Assembly (NCBI GenBank): GCA_024281055.1
Contig: JAMXLF010000003.1
Coordinates: 1 to 44,479, forward strand
Direction of reading: 5' to 3'
DNA length: 44,479 bases
Source of the DNA: Geobacteraceae bacterium
GTDB taxonomy: Bacteria; Desulfobacterota; Desulfuromonadia; Geobacterales; Geobacteraceae
Translations under genes and position numbers: made by a program
In this document: in pieces, positions 35,901 to 44,402 of the stretch
How the letters are laid out: the number at the start of each line of letters is the position of its first letter
Numbering within the stretch: position 1 is the first letter of the stretch
The notes under the pieces: model-generated
Databases searched by the model: none
Told to the model about the DNA's origin: nothing
The model's input: the letters and a program-made list of their open reading frames with translations, nothing else

Positions 35901-36146
35901 CGTGTCCGGCTGCGCCCGGTCCTCATGACCTCCCTTGCCACCATCATCGGGCTTCTGCCGATGGCCCTGAAGCTGGGGGCAGGGAGCGAGGCGTACGCTC
36001 CGCTGGCCCGGGCGATCCTGGGGGGGCTCAGTGTGTCGGTCGTGCTTACAGTGTTCCTGGTACCCGCCGCGTATCTCCTTGTGTACGGCAGAGAGCGCAA
36101 GGGGTGGGATATCGGGGCGTTATTCCGGAAACGGAGGATTGCTTGA
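32952..36146 (+). CDS. RND efflux permease (AcrB-like) with altered proton-relay residues
   Basis: 1064-residue inner-membrane pump of the resistance-nodulation-division family. GTG 32952 with GGAGGT at 32941-32946 gives the normal N-terminus VSRFAIRNPYFIIVVSLIVLV; the longer ORF start overlaps the adaptor gene. Large periplasmic loops flank TM1-2 and TM7-8. In TM4 the usual LVDDAIVV of AcrB (D407, D408) reads LIDNSVVV (Asp398, Asn399). In TM10 the Lys940 position (usually in GLSAKNAILIVEF) is Ser955 in GIAVSNSILIVEF. So two of three proton-relay residues differ, placing it in a divergent RND subgroup. The stop overlaps the start of the outer-membrane factor (TGATG). Substrate unknown. Confidence 0.92.
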   Translation: MSRFAIRNPYFIIVVSLIVLVVGVSSLNRMPVDMFPSMNIPVVVVATFYSGMPPEQIETDITSRFERFFTLGSGIEHIESRSLPGVSVIKVYFQPGTNPDSAVTAISNLAMAQLRRLPPGTLPPVVLKFDASSLPVCLVTLKGEGLNETMLRDLAQFQVRNQIAGVPGASVPQPFGGRYRQIMVYTDPHKLEAHQLSIMDVVRSINESNLILPSGDVQIGPLDYNIYTNSQLDTIDQINELPIKMVNQAPVRVADIGTAKDAQQIQTNIVRVDGQRSVYLPVLKQGGDTNTIAVVDGIKHAVKRLFDVPKELVSRVVFDQSVFVKTAIETLLHEGAIGLFLTSVMILVFLGSMRATVAVFFSIPLSALATFIMLAMGKGSVNSMVLGGLALAFSRLIDNSVVVLENIYRHLELGESPEVAAEKGGREVALPVLAATLTTVVVFFPVTFLYGVSKFLFSALALAVVLSLFASYVVAMTVVPLFCARFIKAPAHHGTPAAEAPVTVCHTKGRFTLGERFNIWFNDRFEGFLKFYDRAVALTLQRPVATLAGFAVIFVLSLALFPLLGVSFFPRTDAGQFVINLKAPSGTRLSVTEDEVAKVEDLVRKEVSPEDLGMVVSNIGSTPDFSAIYTPNSAMHTAFVQVSLKEDHKVGSYEYMDRLKRRIASDFPELTAYFQSGGLVDAVLNMGMPAPIDVQVAGSNMSAAFDTAQKLAEQIRKIKGVADVYIPQDLDYPALRMDIDRTRASELGLNQREVVDNVITALTSNGMIAPSFWIDPKTGNDYMLTVQYPENQIKSLTDLSAIPLKAAKSSEPTRLDMISSLRRINSPTEVDHYQLRRTIDIYVRPQHEDLGKIATAIDRIIAKTSVPEGLSVTLRGSVQGMRASFSSFAVGLCLSVVLLYLILVAQFRSFIDPFIILVAVPPGLAGVILTLILTGTTLNVMSLMGVVMLVGIAVSNSILIVEFTRHLREEEGMGVKEAVAVACRVRLRPVLMTSLATIIGLLPMALKLGAGSEAYAPLARAILGGLSVSVVLTVFLVPAAYLLVYGRERKGWDIGALFRKRRIA

Positions 36147-37459
36147 TGAAACGTTTACTGCTTACCATTGGAGCGCTGCTCCTCGTCGTCCACAGTGGTC
36201 TGTCGCACGCCGGTGAGCCGCTTCGCCTGAACCTGGGTGAGGCGGAGAAACTGGCGGTGAAGAACAACCCGCAACTGACAGCGGCCCTTTTGAATGCCGC
36301 GGCGTCCCTGCAGGTTCCGGTGGAGTTCCGCTCGGCCTACCTGCCTACCCTGCAGGGGAACGTGACGGGGGTGATAGCCGACAGGAACAGCCGGCTGGCG
36401 GCGGGGGGGCTGAACAACCCCATCGTCTACGACCGGCTCGCCACGGGGCTCTCCCTTAGTCAGATGATCACCGACTTCGGCCGGACCGGGAACCTGGTCG
36501 ACATGGCGAAGCTGCGGGCGGATGCCCAGAATCAGGTGGCCGAACAAACCCGCGCCGATATCCTGCTCGTGACCGGGCAGGCCTACTTTGCCGTATTGCG
36601 GGCGAAGGCGGTCCTGGAGGTGGCGCAGCAAACGGTCGCCGCGCGGCAACTGGTGGCCGATCAGGTGACGGCGCTGGCCCAGAGCAACCTGAAATCGACC
36701 CTTGATGTGAGCTTTGCCAACGTCAACCTCGCCGATGCGAAACTCCTGCAGGTCCAGGCGGAAAACACCCTTAAAGCTGCCCAGGCCCAACTGGCGGCAG
36801 TGCTGGGAGCGCCGGGCGACTCGACCTTTGTGCTTGCCGAAGAACCGATGCCGGCACCGCTGCCCGAGCAACCTGACAGCCTGATTCAGGCAGCACTCCA
36901 GGACCGGCCCGACCTCAAGGCGCTGCGCCTGGAACATGGTGCGGCGGAAAAATTCACCAAGGCCGAACACGCCCTGCACTATCCGAACATCGGCATAGCG
37001 GGGGCCGCCGGTTACGTGCCGGTCACCCCGGCACCGTTGCAGCCTGGGGGCCAGTCCCCGCTGCGCGACCATTACGCCGCCATCGGCGTGAACATCACCA
37101 TCCCGATCTTCAACGGCTTTCTCTTCAAGGCGCGGGAGGCTGAAGCCGACTTGCGGGCGCAGGCGGCGCAGCAGCACGTCAACGACCAGGAGATTGCAGT
37201 GGCCCGTGATGTGCGGGTGGCCTACCTGGACGAGAAAACGGCGTACGACCGGGTGGGGCTGGCCGAGCAGATGCTGAAGCAGACACAAACGGCGCTCGAT
37301 CTTGCCCAGAGCCGCTACAACCTCGGCCTGAGTTCCATCGTCGAGCTGAGCCAGTCCCAGCTGAACCTGACGGCGGCCCAGATCGGCTACGCCAACGCCA
37401 GATACGACTGCCAGGCGCGCCGCGTGAATGTCGATTTCCAGGTCGGTGCACTGAAATAA
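36146..37459 (+). CDS. TolC-family outer membrane efflux channel
   Basis: 437-residue outer-membrane factor. Signal peptide MKRLLLTIGALLLVVHSGLSHA, then two alpha-helical repeats of the OEP family: NLGEAEKLAVKNNPQLTAALLNA in the first, and VARDVRVAYLDEKTAYDRV and LAQSRYNLGLSSIVELSQSQLNLTAAQ in the second. ATG 36146 overlaps the permease stop by one base and has ACGGAGG upstream. It completes the tripartite pump, probably as one transcript with the adaptor and permease. Confidence 0.93.
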   Translation: MKRLLLTIGALLLVVHSGLSHAGEPLRLNLGEAEKLAVKNNPQLTAALLNAAASLQVPVEFRSAYLPTLQGNVTGVIADRNSRLAAGGLNNPIVYDRLATGLSLSQMITDFGRTGNLVDMAKLRADAQNQVAEQTRADILLVTGQAYFAVLRAKAVLEVAQQTVAARQLVADQVTALAQSNLKSTLDVSFANVNLADAKLLQVQAENTLKAAQAQLAAVLGAPGDSTFVLAEEPMPAPLPEQPDSLIQAALQDRPDLKALRLEHGAAEKFTKAEHALHYPNIGIAGAAGYVPVTPAPLQPGGQSPLRDHYAAIGVNITIPIFNGFLFKAREAEADLRAQAAQQHVNDQEIAVARDVRVAYLDEKTAYDRVGLAEQMLKQTQTALDLAQSRYNLGLSSIVELSQSQLNLTAAQIGYANARYDCQARRVNVDFQVGALK

Positions 37460-37545
37460 AAGCAGCAAGGCGTTGTCCAATTGTTGACGTGGATGTGGGT
37501 GTTTCAATCTCGCGGGAAAATGGCCCGCTCATCGAGGATGGATAT

Positions 37546-38304
37546 ATGGACGAGAAAAATTTTACAGTACCATCATCTCAGGGGGAGAAATTGAGTCAGG
37601 AACAACTCGACGCCATTCTACGCTTCGATACCTGTGCCATCGCGAACGCCATCGAGTGCTTCGGCATCCGGCTCCGCAACGAAGGGTTCACCCGCCCCGG
37701 ACTCCACTGCATGACGGGAGAGGAGGGCCGGATACTCGGCTATGCCGCGACGTTTCGGGTCCGATCTGCCGAACCGCCCATGACCGGATTGAGGTTCGGC
37801 GACCGGACCGATTGGTGGGGCGAGATCGAACAGCTGCCGCGCCCGAGGATCGCGGTGTTGGAAAGCCGCAACGGAGACATCATGACAGGCGCCTGTGTCG
37901 GAGAAGTACATGCGGCGATCCTCAAGGCTTTCGGCTGCTGCGGCGTGATTACCGACGGAGTGGTCCGCGATCTTCCCGGACTCAAGAAGCTGGGACTTCC
38001 GGTGTTCGCCACGGCTGCCGCAGTGTCCCACTCCTACATGCACGTCGTCGACTTTGGCGCTCCCGTCGAGATCATGGGGCTGGAGGTGCAGCCGGGGCAG
38101 CTCCTGTACGCCGATCGTCACGGTGTACTGGCTATTCCGGATGAAATCGCGGCTGAGATTCCTCTGGTTGCGGAGCACTTGCTTCGGGAGGAGCAGGCCG
38201 TCCTGGACGTCTGCCAGTCCCCCGACTTCTCGCCCGAAAAACTTCTTGCTGCTCTTCGGAAAACGAGCAACGCGCCGGATCGGGATCGAACAGGAGGAGC
38301 ATGA
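37546..38304 (+). CDS. RraA-family protein, copy 2
   Basis: 252-residue RraA-family protein, closely similar to the product of 30249-30968: the first 45 residues after the variable start (QEQLDAILRFDTCAIANAIECFGIRLRNEGFTRPGL) are almost the same. It keeps the usual GVITDGVVRDLPGL with DG and the RD pair, and YADRHGVLAIP. ATG 37546 is preferred, with GAGGA at 37534-37538. It follows the outer-membrane channel gene by 86 bp and probably shares its transcript. As with copy 1, aldolase, decarboxylase or RNase E-inhibitor roles are all possible. Confidence 0.87.
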   Translation: MDEKNFTVPSSQGEKLSQEQLDAILRFDTCAIANAIECFGIRLRNEGFTRPGLHCMTGEEGRILGYAATFRVRSAEPPMTGLRFGDRTDWWGEIEQLPRPRIAVLESRNGDIMTGACVGEVHAAILKAFGCCGVITDGVVRDLPGLKKLGLPVFATAAAVSHSYMHVVDFGAPVEIMGLEVQPGQLLYADRHGVLAIPDEIAAEIPLVAEHLLREEQAVLDVCQSPDFSPEKLLAALRKTSNAPDRDRTGGA

Positions 38305-38360
38305 CTGTGAACTGTTAATTAGCGATTTAACTCATTGAAATCACAGAAAAATCGATAAGG

Positions 38361-38389
38361 GTCCTCGTCAAACGGCGAGGACTTTTTTT
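38361..38389 (+). terminator. Intrinsic terminator after the RND/RraA operon
   Basis: Stem GTCCTCG (38361-38367) with CGAGGAC (38376-38382), 8-nt loop, then seven T (38383-38389). Confidence 0.9.
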
Positions 38390-38919
38390 GTGCAAAATGC
38401 GATGCAAGGCGCACAGGCACCAAGACGTGGACGTCGTTATCGCAAAATCAAACAGTATCGGCGAATCGGTTAGTCCTTCGCGGCTGGTCGAAAATGTATC
38501 GGTTTAACCATGTCGCCTGTCCTATTCAACGTACGCATGCCGATTGTCCGGTGCTGGAATCTGCCGAATGGATACAGCCAAGACTTTTCACTGGTAATGA
38601 GTCGTAAAAAGAAGTAATATCCAGCATTGACTATTATTAATAAAGTATTGAAATGAAATTAATTCTTGACTTTTATTTGAAAACAAATATATTAAATCAA
38701 AATTTTTAGAACATTGTTATTTCTGCATAATGGATAAGATGCCAGACGTGTATGTTTCTCCAGAGAAGCATAGGCGGCCAATGGCTCCGTATGCGGTTGG
38801 TTTTTCTTAAATGATCAGGCACTATTCGGACCGGGTAAACGCTTTTGCTGACACGAACTTTCTCTGAGCTCCTTGTGTCCCAGTAATCGATGCCGGCCTT
38901 TAATTCATCCAAGGAGACC
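38390..38919. other. Gene-free AT-rich spacer with possible promoter
   Basis: About 530 bp without a supported gene. Bases about 38590-38710 are strikingly AT-rich compared with the rest of the window. They include TTGACT at 38666-38671 with TATATT at 38688-38693 (16-bp spacer), a promoter-like pair about 230 bp before the next gene, and a small inverted repeat TATTTG-AAAA-CAAATA overlapping its spacer. A minus-strand ORF here is not convincing. Confidence 0.5.
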
Positions 38920-39942
38920 ATGTTGCGTCTGCATAAAGTCATCGCCTTTTCCACCTGCCTCCTCCTCGCTGCCTGTGCGGGGAACCGCCCGGCGACCACG
39001 CCGAACCCCAACGACTACGTCGAGATTGACAATCCCTATCAGACCATGTCAAAAGATGCCCCGGCCACGATCTGGGTCCCCAGAAGCTCCGTGGAGGGAG
39101 CCTTCGTGCCCCGCGCCGGAGAGGTTATGAAAGCGGGGACGGAGAAAATCATGCAGAGTGGCAAGCAGCCGTCTCCGCAAGCGCAGCAAGGTGTCCCCGA
39201 GCGCCAGCAGACAGCCTCGGCTGCCCGAGCTCCTTCGCCGCCCGCCAGCCGGGTGGCTGCGGCTGAGGAAGTTGTTCCCCCGGTGAAAAGCCGAATCGCT
39301 CTCCTTGAGTTCGGCCAGAACGGGTTGGTCCCGCCTCTGTACGAAGATTTGCGCCATGCGGCAGCCGGGGTCTTGCTCGATCCGGCACAGGTGGCTTTCC
39401 TTGCCCAGTATGCCACCATTGCCAACCAGGCAGAAAAGGGCGCGTTTGCCAAGCGGCTGCAGCAGGATTACGGCGCAAACGTGGTGATGTATGTTACGGC
39501 TCCCGAGGGAATTGTCGCGGGGAAAACGATCACCTGCGAGGTGTATGACGCCATGGGGGGCGGTTTGTTGCGCAAACTCGACGCGGCTATTCCGCCTTTC
39601 GCGGCAACCGACCAGACTGCCAGGGATGCCGCTGTCGCCAAGGCCCTGGCAGGGCTCACGGAAAAGGTTCGAGACCTGGTGGCACTTCTCCCCTGGTATG
39701 GCCGAATCACTGCGGTGGAAGGAAACAGGGCATACATCGCCGCCGGCAGGGAAGTCGGCCTGCGGGTCGGGCAGGTCCTGAAGGTTTACCACGATGGCAA
39801 ATTCGTGGAGGGGCTCGGTTTTGCTCCCGGTGAGCAGATTGGGACCCTGGTGGTCGGCGGTTTCGTCGGCCCCAACGGCTCGTTCGGCGTCATCAAGGAT
39901 GGCCAGGGCGTCCGCGCCGCAGACGTGGTTTCTGTCGAATAG
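38920..39942 (+). CDS. Lipoprotein with FlgT/CsgG-like C-terminal part
   Basis: 340-residue predicted lipoprotein with signal MLRLHKVIAFSTCLLLAACAG (lipobox LLAAC). After a proline- and glutamine-rich linker (residues about 70-120) comes a segment (SRIALLEFGQNGLVPP...YGANVVMYVTA) resembling CsgG-type periplasmic domains. The C-terminal region (GRITAVEGNRAYIAAGREVGLRVGQVLKVY) resembles the C-terminal domain of FlgT-type proteins. ATG 38920 has AAGGAGA just upstream; a start 30 bp earlier is less likely. It is transcribed toward the porin gene. Function uncertain. Confidence 0.75.
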   Translation: MLRLHKVIAFSTCLLLAACAGNRPATTPNPNDYVEIDNPYQTMSKDAPATIWVPRSSVEGAFVPRAGEVMKAGTEKIMQSGKQPSPQAQQGVPERQQTASAARAPSPPASRVAAAEEVVPPVKSRIALLEFGQNGLVPPLYEDLRHAAAGVLLDPAQVAFLAQYATIANQAEKGAFAKRLQQDYGANVVMYVTAPEGIVAGKTITCEVYDAMGGGLLRKLDAAIPPFAATDQTARDAAVAKALAGLTEKVRDLVALLPWYGRITAVEGNRAYIAAGREVGLRVGQVLKVYHDGKFVEGLGFAPGEQIGTLVVGGFVGPNGSFGVIKDGQGVRAADVVSVE

Positions 39943-40075
39943 CTCAGGCAGTTTTTGCTGCGCTATCCGTTCCGTACAAATATCTAGGTGAAAGGAGGTG
40001 GGCGGTTTTCAGTCATAGGGAAACGAAAGCTCATTGGTCTGTTGTTTAATTTACGTAAAATGAAGGAGGCAAAAA

Positions 40076-41443
40076 ATGAAGAAAGCTCTAGGTTTGATCG
40101 CGGCCTCGCTGCTCATGGCGACCCCGGTCTTAGCGGCTGAGGCGGAGTATAACTGCGATTACCAGCCGTCCTGCGAAGTGGCCCCCGGTATCTACGGCAA
40201 GATGTCCAACCCGGTAACCAGCAAGTTCAAACTCTCCCTCGGCGGCTACGTCAAGTTCGACTACGCCTACAACTCGGTGAACTTTGGCCCCAGCGGCGCC
40301 ATTTCCCCGGGTACCGGCGCGATCCCCGCACCGAACATTACCGCGCAACGTTTCCAAACCCAAGAGGAGCAGTCGATCTTCACCATGCGGCAGTCCCGCC
40401 TCTGGGGCAAGGTGGACGGTCCCACCTTCCTCGGCGCCAAGACGAGCGCCTTGGTCGAGGGTGACTTCTACGGCGATCCCTCGGCTCCCCAGGAGAGCCC
40501 GCAGTTCCGGCTGCGCCTTGCCTACGGTGCCTTGGACTGGGCCAACACCCAGGTCCTCTTCGGTCAGCAGTGGGATATCTTTGCGCCGATGGTCGCCTCC
40601 ACCCAGGACTTCCGGAGCGGCGCCCCCTACGGTGCCCCGAACACCCCGCGCAGCCCGCAGATCAGACTGACCCAGAAGATCAACCTCAACGCGGACAACC
40701 AGATCAAGATCGTCCTCGGCATGCAGGACCCCGAGCAGTTCGGCAACAACTCGAATATCGGAAATCCGGGAGCGGCTGGATTCACCGCTACCACCAACTG
40801 GGGTACGAACCTGAACTATGCCGGCCAGATCATGTACATCAACAAGAGTCTCGGGGTTGCCCCGGGCTACTTCGGCATGTCCATGAATCCGCTGACCGTC
40901 GGCGTTTTCGGCCTCTACGGCAGGGAGCACATCCCCGCCGACCTCAACCAGCTGGTTGATTCCTGGGGCTACGGCGTCTACACCTTCGTTCCGGTGCTCA
41001 AGTCGAAGGACGGAAAGAGCCGCGCCATGACGATGTCCATGGAAGGCCAGGCGTACTTGGCGGCCAACCAGACCTTCAACGGCGCCACCGCTTCGGCCAC
41101 TGTCGGCCCGACCACCAATCAGAAAGCGGCGAGAAGCTGGGCCGCCACCGGCCAGGTCATCTTCTACCCGACCCAGGAGCTGGGAATCACCGGCGGTTGG
41201 GGCGCCCGTTATGCGTTCAACAACGGGGACTATACCATCGCCAACGGTGCCAACATCGCCAACTATCAGAAACTGACCCAAGAGATCTATGCCAACGCGA
41301 CCTACGACCTGAACGCCGCAATCCGGGTGGCCGTCGAGTACCAGAACATGAAAACCGTGTACGGAAACGCCAATGACATTGCCAGGGCGGAAAACACCGG
41401 CAACGACAACACCGTCCGCTTCTGCGCCTACTACTTCTTCTAA
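40076..41443 (+). CDS. Outer membrane porin, DcaP-like
   Basis: 455-residue protein with signal peptide MKKALGLIAASLLMATPVLA and beta-strand pattern throughout (LSLGGYVKFDYAYNSV, LRLAYGALDWANTQVLFGQQWD, LGITGGWGARYAFNNGDYT), ending in aromatic residues (RFCAYYFF) as usual for outer-membrane barrels. The overall pattern fits the DcaP-like/trimeric porin family. GAAGGAGG precedes ATG 40076. A terminator follows. Regulation and substrates are unknown. A strong AAAGGAGGTG at about 39991 in the leader has no start codon after it and may only be chance. Confidence 0.8.
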   Translation: MKKALGLIAASLLMATPVLAAEAEYNCDYQPSCEVAPGIYGKMSNPVTSKFKLSLGGYVKFDYAYNSVNFGPSGAISPGTGAIPAPNITAQRFQTQEEQSIFTMRQSRLWGKVDGPTFLGAKTSALVEGDFYGDPSAPQESPQFRLRLAYGALDWANTQVLFGQQWDIFAPMVASTQDFRSGAPYGAPNTPRSPQIRLTQKINLNADNQIKIVLGMQDPEQFGNNSNIGNPGAAGFTATTNWGTNLNYAGQIMYINKSLGVAPGYFGMSMNPLTVGVFGLYGREHIPADLNQLVDSWGYGVYTFVPVLKSKDGKSRAMTMSMEGQAYLAANQTFNGATASATVGPTTNQKAARSWAATGQVIFYPTQELGITGGWGARYAFNNGDYTIANGANIANYQKLTQEIYANATYDLNAAIRVAVEYQNMKTVYGNANDIARAENTGNDNTVRFCAYYFF

Positions 41444-41470
41444 TAGCGGCTTGCGTTGTTCTGCAGCTGA

Positions 41471-41495
41471 GGGGCCCGAATGGGCCCCTTTTTTT
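41471..41495 (+). terminator. Intrinsic terminator after the porin gene
   Basis: Stem GGGGCCC (41471-41477) with GGGCCCC (41482-41488), loop GAAT, followed by seven T. Confidence 0.93.
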
Positions 41496-41541
41496 ATGTC
41501 AACCTGCTCAGAATCACCGCAGCGCGGCGGGGATTTATTCG

Positions 41542-41570
41542 TTGACATTCACCCGGTATATTGCTAGCAT
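41542..41570 (+). promoter_or_regulatory. Sigma-70 promoter for hisZ-purA
   Basis: TTGACA (41542-41547), 17-bp spacer, TAGCAT (41565-41570). Transcription would begin near 41577, after the TTG at 41561, which supports a later hisZ start. Confidence 0.6.
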
Positions 41571-41641
41571 TTCATGGTTTTGCGGCAGGTTATGACCGTT
41601 TGCCCAAGAGTATCACTTCCTCCCCGGAAAGCTTATTTACC

Positions 41642-42946
41642 GTGACCCATTCCACAGGCGTAGATGCCCCCATCCCGAAGGGGGTGAGCGATTTTCTTCC
41701 GGAGAAGGCCGACAAGATCGGTTTCATCGAGGGAAAGATCCAGCGCGTCTTCGAACTCTGGGGCTTTCGGCGCATCATTCCCCCCCTCCTCGAGTTCAGC
41801 GACGTGATGGCTGTCGGTATGGGGGACGATCTCAAGGGAAAGACCTTTCGCTTCGACGACCGCCAAAGCGGCAGGCTTCTGGCTATCCCGCCGGACATCA
41901 CACCGCAGGTGGCGAGAATCGTCGCCACCAGGATGCGGGGCTACCCGCTTCCCCATCGACTCTGTTACAGCGGTCGGGTTCTGCGACACGCGGAGCTCCA
42001 GTCGGGACGAAGCAGGGAGATATTCCAGGCCGGGGTCGAGCTCATCGGTCTGGACTCTCCCGAGGCGGACGCCGAGATGGTGGCAATGGCCGTCGAAGTG
42101 CTCAGCGGATTGGGCCTGGATGATTGCAAGATCGACCTTGGTCAGGTGGAATTTTTTCGCGGCATCATGGCGGACTCTGGACTTCCGGTCCCTGTCCAGC
42201 GGCTCCTGCGGGAGGCGATTTCCAAGAAAGATGCCGCTGCCGTGCGCTCCTTGCTGGAGAATGAGCCGGTTTCCGATGCGGTCAAGGAGGGTATCGCCGC
42301 TCTTCCCCGGCTCTTCGGGGGAAGCGAAGTCCTGGCAGTGGCAGAACGGGTGACGGTCAGCGAGCGTTCCCGGCGAGCGCTTGACAACATCGCACAGGTG
42401 CTCGACATACTCGCCATCCACGGGGTGTCCGACTACCTGACCGTCGATCTCGGCGAGATCCGCGGCCTCGACTATCACACTGGCCTGACCTTTGAGGGAT
42501 TTGTCGGGGGGCTGGGCGAGGCGGTATGTGGCGGTGGCCGTTATGATGACCTGACAGCCAGCTACGGGTTCCCCGCTCCAGCCACCGGCTTTGCCTTCAA
42601 CATCCTGGCGATGCTGGCTGCGCTTGAACGGCGGCCTGAAGTAGAGGCAAGCAAGAGCAGAGACTTCCTCCTTTTCAACCTCAAGGAGGATCGGCGCGAG
42701 GTGCTCGAGATCGCGCAGCACTTGCGACGGCTGGGTTTTTCCACCGCTCGCGACATCATTCGTCGGGATTTCGAGAATTCCCTTGCCTATGCCCGACGGA
42801 TGAGTATCCGCCGCATGATGGTCATTGGCGGCGACTTTTGCGGGGATGATGAAGTCTATATCGTCCGAGTGTGCGACAAAAAAGGAAAAATCATCAAGAA
42901 GGACGAACTTCTCAGGGAGAACGCACCCCTGACATTTGAATTCTGA
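41642..42946 (+). CDS. hisZ: HisZ, ATP phosphoribosyltransferase regulatory subunit
   Basis: Histidyl-tRNA-synthetase-like protein without aminoacylation function that activates the short-form HisG in histidine synthesis. The product (434 residues from GTG 41642) has the start segment [15 protein letters not shown], then [33 protein letters not shown] and [11 protein letters not shown], and the later class II motif [15 protein letters not shown]. The C-terminal anticodon-binding-like part is short. The start is uncertain: the frame is open back to 41561 (TTG), but the promoter at 41542-41570 and the conserved N-terminus favour GTG 41642. It is followed by purA after 13 bp, a pairing I recall from related genomes. 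Confidence 0.9.
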   Translation: MTHSTGVDAPIPKGVSDFLPEKADKIGFIEGKIQRVFELWGFRRIIPPLLEFSDVMAVGMGDDLKGKTFRFDDRQSGRLLAIPPDITPQVARIVATRMRGYPLPHRLCYSGRVLRHAELQSGRSREIFQAGVELIGLDSPEADAEMVAMAVEVLSGLGLDDCKIDLGQVEFFRGIMADSGLPVPVQRLLREAISKKDAAAVRSLLENEPVSDAVKEGIAALPRLFGGSEVLAVAERVTVSERSRRALDNIAQVLDILAIHGVSDYLTVDLGEIRGLDYHTGLTFEGFVGGLGEAVCGGGRYDDLTASYGFPAPATGFAFNILAMLAALERRPEVEASKSRDFLLFNLKEDRREVLEIAQHLRRLGFSTARDIIRRDFENSLAYARRMSIRRMMVIGGDFCGDDEVYIVRVCDKKGKIIKKDELLRENAPLTFEF

Positions 42947-42959
42947 CGAGGAGACGGTA

Positions 42960-44258
42960 ATGGCTAACGTGGTAGTGGTTGGCGCCCAGTGGGGTGACGA
43001 AGGCAAGGGGAAGGTGGTCGACATCTATACCGAGTTTGCCGATGATATCGTCCGCTATCAGGGTGGGAACAACGCGGGGCATACCCTTGTGGTGGGGAAT
43101 GAAAAGGTGGTGCTTCATCTCATCCCTTCCGGAGTGCTCCATCCCGGGAAACGTAACGTCATCGGCAACGGGGTAGTCCTTGACCCCGAAGTGTTCATCC
43201 GGGAGGTGACCAATCTCAAGGCCGCCGGTCGACTCCAGGACGACTCCACTCTCCTCCTTTCCGAGTCACTTCACATCATCATGCCGTACCACAAGCGGAT
43301 CGACATTGCTCGCGAGGCGAAGAGCGGTGCGAGGAAGATCGGCACCACAGGGCGTGGCATCGGCCCGGCATACGAAGACAAGATCGGCCGCCGCGGTATC
43401 CGCCTCATGGACCTGCTCGACCGGGAGACCTTTGCCCGCAAGCTTCGCGAGAATCTTGACGAGAAGAACTTCATCCTGGAGAAGCTCCTTGGCGAGAATC
43501 CCTTCAGTTTCGAGGAGATCTTCGAGGAATACAGCGGCTATGCCGAGGTTCTCAAAACGTATGTTGCCGATACGACTCTCATGCTTTACCTTGATATCAA
43601 GGGGGGAAAACGAATTCTTTTTGAGGGTGCCCAAGGGACCCTGCTCGATGTGGATCACGGCACCTATCCCTTTGTCACTTCGTCGTCTACCTGCGCGGGG
43701 GGGGCCTGTACCGGCACAGGGGTGAGCCCCCGCGACATCCATGAGATTATCGGCATTTCCAAGGCATACGTTACCCGGGTGGGGAGCGGGCCGTTTCCGA
43801 CTGAACTTGAGGATGTCGACGGCGAAAAGCTACGCACCACCGGTCACGAATTTGGCGCCACGACTGGCCGGCCGCGCCGATGTGGCTGGTTCGATGCACT
43901 GGTAATCAGGTATGCCGTGCGGGTGAATGGCCTCACCGGCATCGCGCTTACCAAGTTGGATGTGCTCGACGATTTCGATACCATCAGGGTCTGTACCGGT
44001 TATTCTTACAACGGCAAAATGCTGGAGGAGCTACCAGCCAATCTGGAGGTGTTTGCTCAATGTCGGCCGGTCTACGAGGAGATACCGGGATGGAAATCTG
44101 ACATAAGCGGCGCCAGGTCCTTTGGTGATCTGCCGGAAAGGGCGCAGCAGTACGTCAGACGCCTGGAGGAACTGGTTGGCTGCCCGATTGTCCTTGTTTC
44201 CGTCGGGCCTCGTCGTGACCAGACAATCACCCTTAAGAATCCCTTTAACGGAGAATAA
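42960..44258 (+). CDS. purA: Adenylosuccinate synthetase
   Basis: Catalyses GTP-dependent formation of adenylosuccinate from IMP and aspartate, the first committed step to AMP. The 432-residue product has the N-terminal GAQWGDEGKGKVVD loop, the NNAGHT motif (YQGGNNAGHTLVV), GTTGRGIGPAYEDKIGRRGIR, and the C-terminal GATTGRPRRCGWFD and LTKLDVLD motifs. ATG 42960 with GAGGAGA at 42948 is chosen; the frame extends 24 bp upstream. It lies in one operon with hisZ. Confidence 0.97.
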   Translation: MANVVVVGAQWGDEGKGKVVDIYTEFADDIVRYQGGNNAGHTLVVGNEKVVLHLIPSGVLHPGKRNVIGNGVVLDPEVFIREVTNLKAAGRLQDDSTLLLSESLHIIMPYHKRIDIAREAKSGARKIGTTGRGIGPAYEDKIGRRGIRLMDLLDRETFARKLRENLDEKNFILEKLLGENPFSFEEIFEEYSGYAEVLKTYVADTTLMLYLDIKGGKRILFEGAQGTLLDVDHGTYPFVTSSSTCAGGACTGTGVSPRDIHEIIGISKAYVTRVGSGPFPTELEDVDGEKLRTTGHEFGATTGRPRRCGWFDALVIRYAVRVNGLTGIALTKLDVLDDFDTIRVCTGYSYNGKMLEELPANLEVFAQCRPVYEEIPGWKSDISGARSFGDLPERAQQYVRRLEELVGCPIVLVSVGPRRDQTITLKNPFNGE

Positions 44259-44275
44259 ATAAGCGTAAAAAAACC

Positions 44276-44304
44276 TTGACGAACTGGTGAAAGTTTAGTA
44301 TAAA
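44276..44304 (+). promoter_or_regulatory. Promoter of the tRNA pair
   Basis: TTGACG (44276-44281), 17-bp spacer, TATAAA (44299-44304), 17 bp before the tRNA-Lys gene. Confidence 0.85.
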
Positions 44305-44321
44305 GTTTTTCTTGTCAGTTC

Positions 44322-44397
44322 GAGCCGCTAGCTCAGTCGGTAGAGCACCTGACTTTTAATCAGGTGGTCGTTGGTTCGATCCCAACGCGGCTCACCA
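44322..44397 (+). tRNA. tRNA-Lys (anticodon TTT)
   Basis: Complete 76-nt tRNA with encoded CCA. Acceptor GAGCCGC pairs with GCGGCTC. The anticodon stem CCTGA/TCAGG encloses loop CTTTTAA with anticodon TTT, and the T-loop reads TTCGATC. It is followed 5 bp later by tRNA-Glu. Confidence 0.97.
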
Positions 44398-44402
44398 TCC
44401 AA

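Noticed and set aside
38706-39011. 101-codon minus-strand ORF in the AT-rich spacer
   Set aside because: It overlaps the signal peptide of the lipoprotein gene on the other strand and has no clear ribosome-binding site or family.
41561-41641. TTG start at 41561 for hisZ
   Set aside because: It lies within the likely promoter (41542-41570) before the expected transcription start, with no ribosome-binding site.
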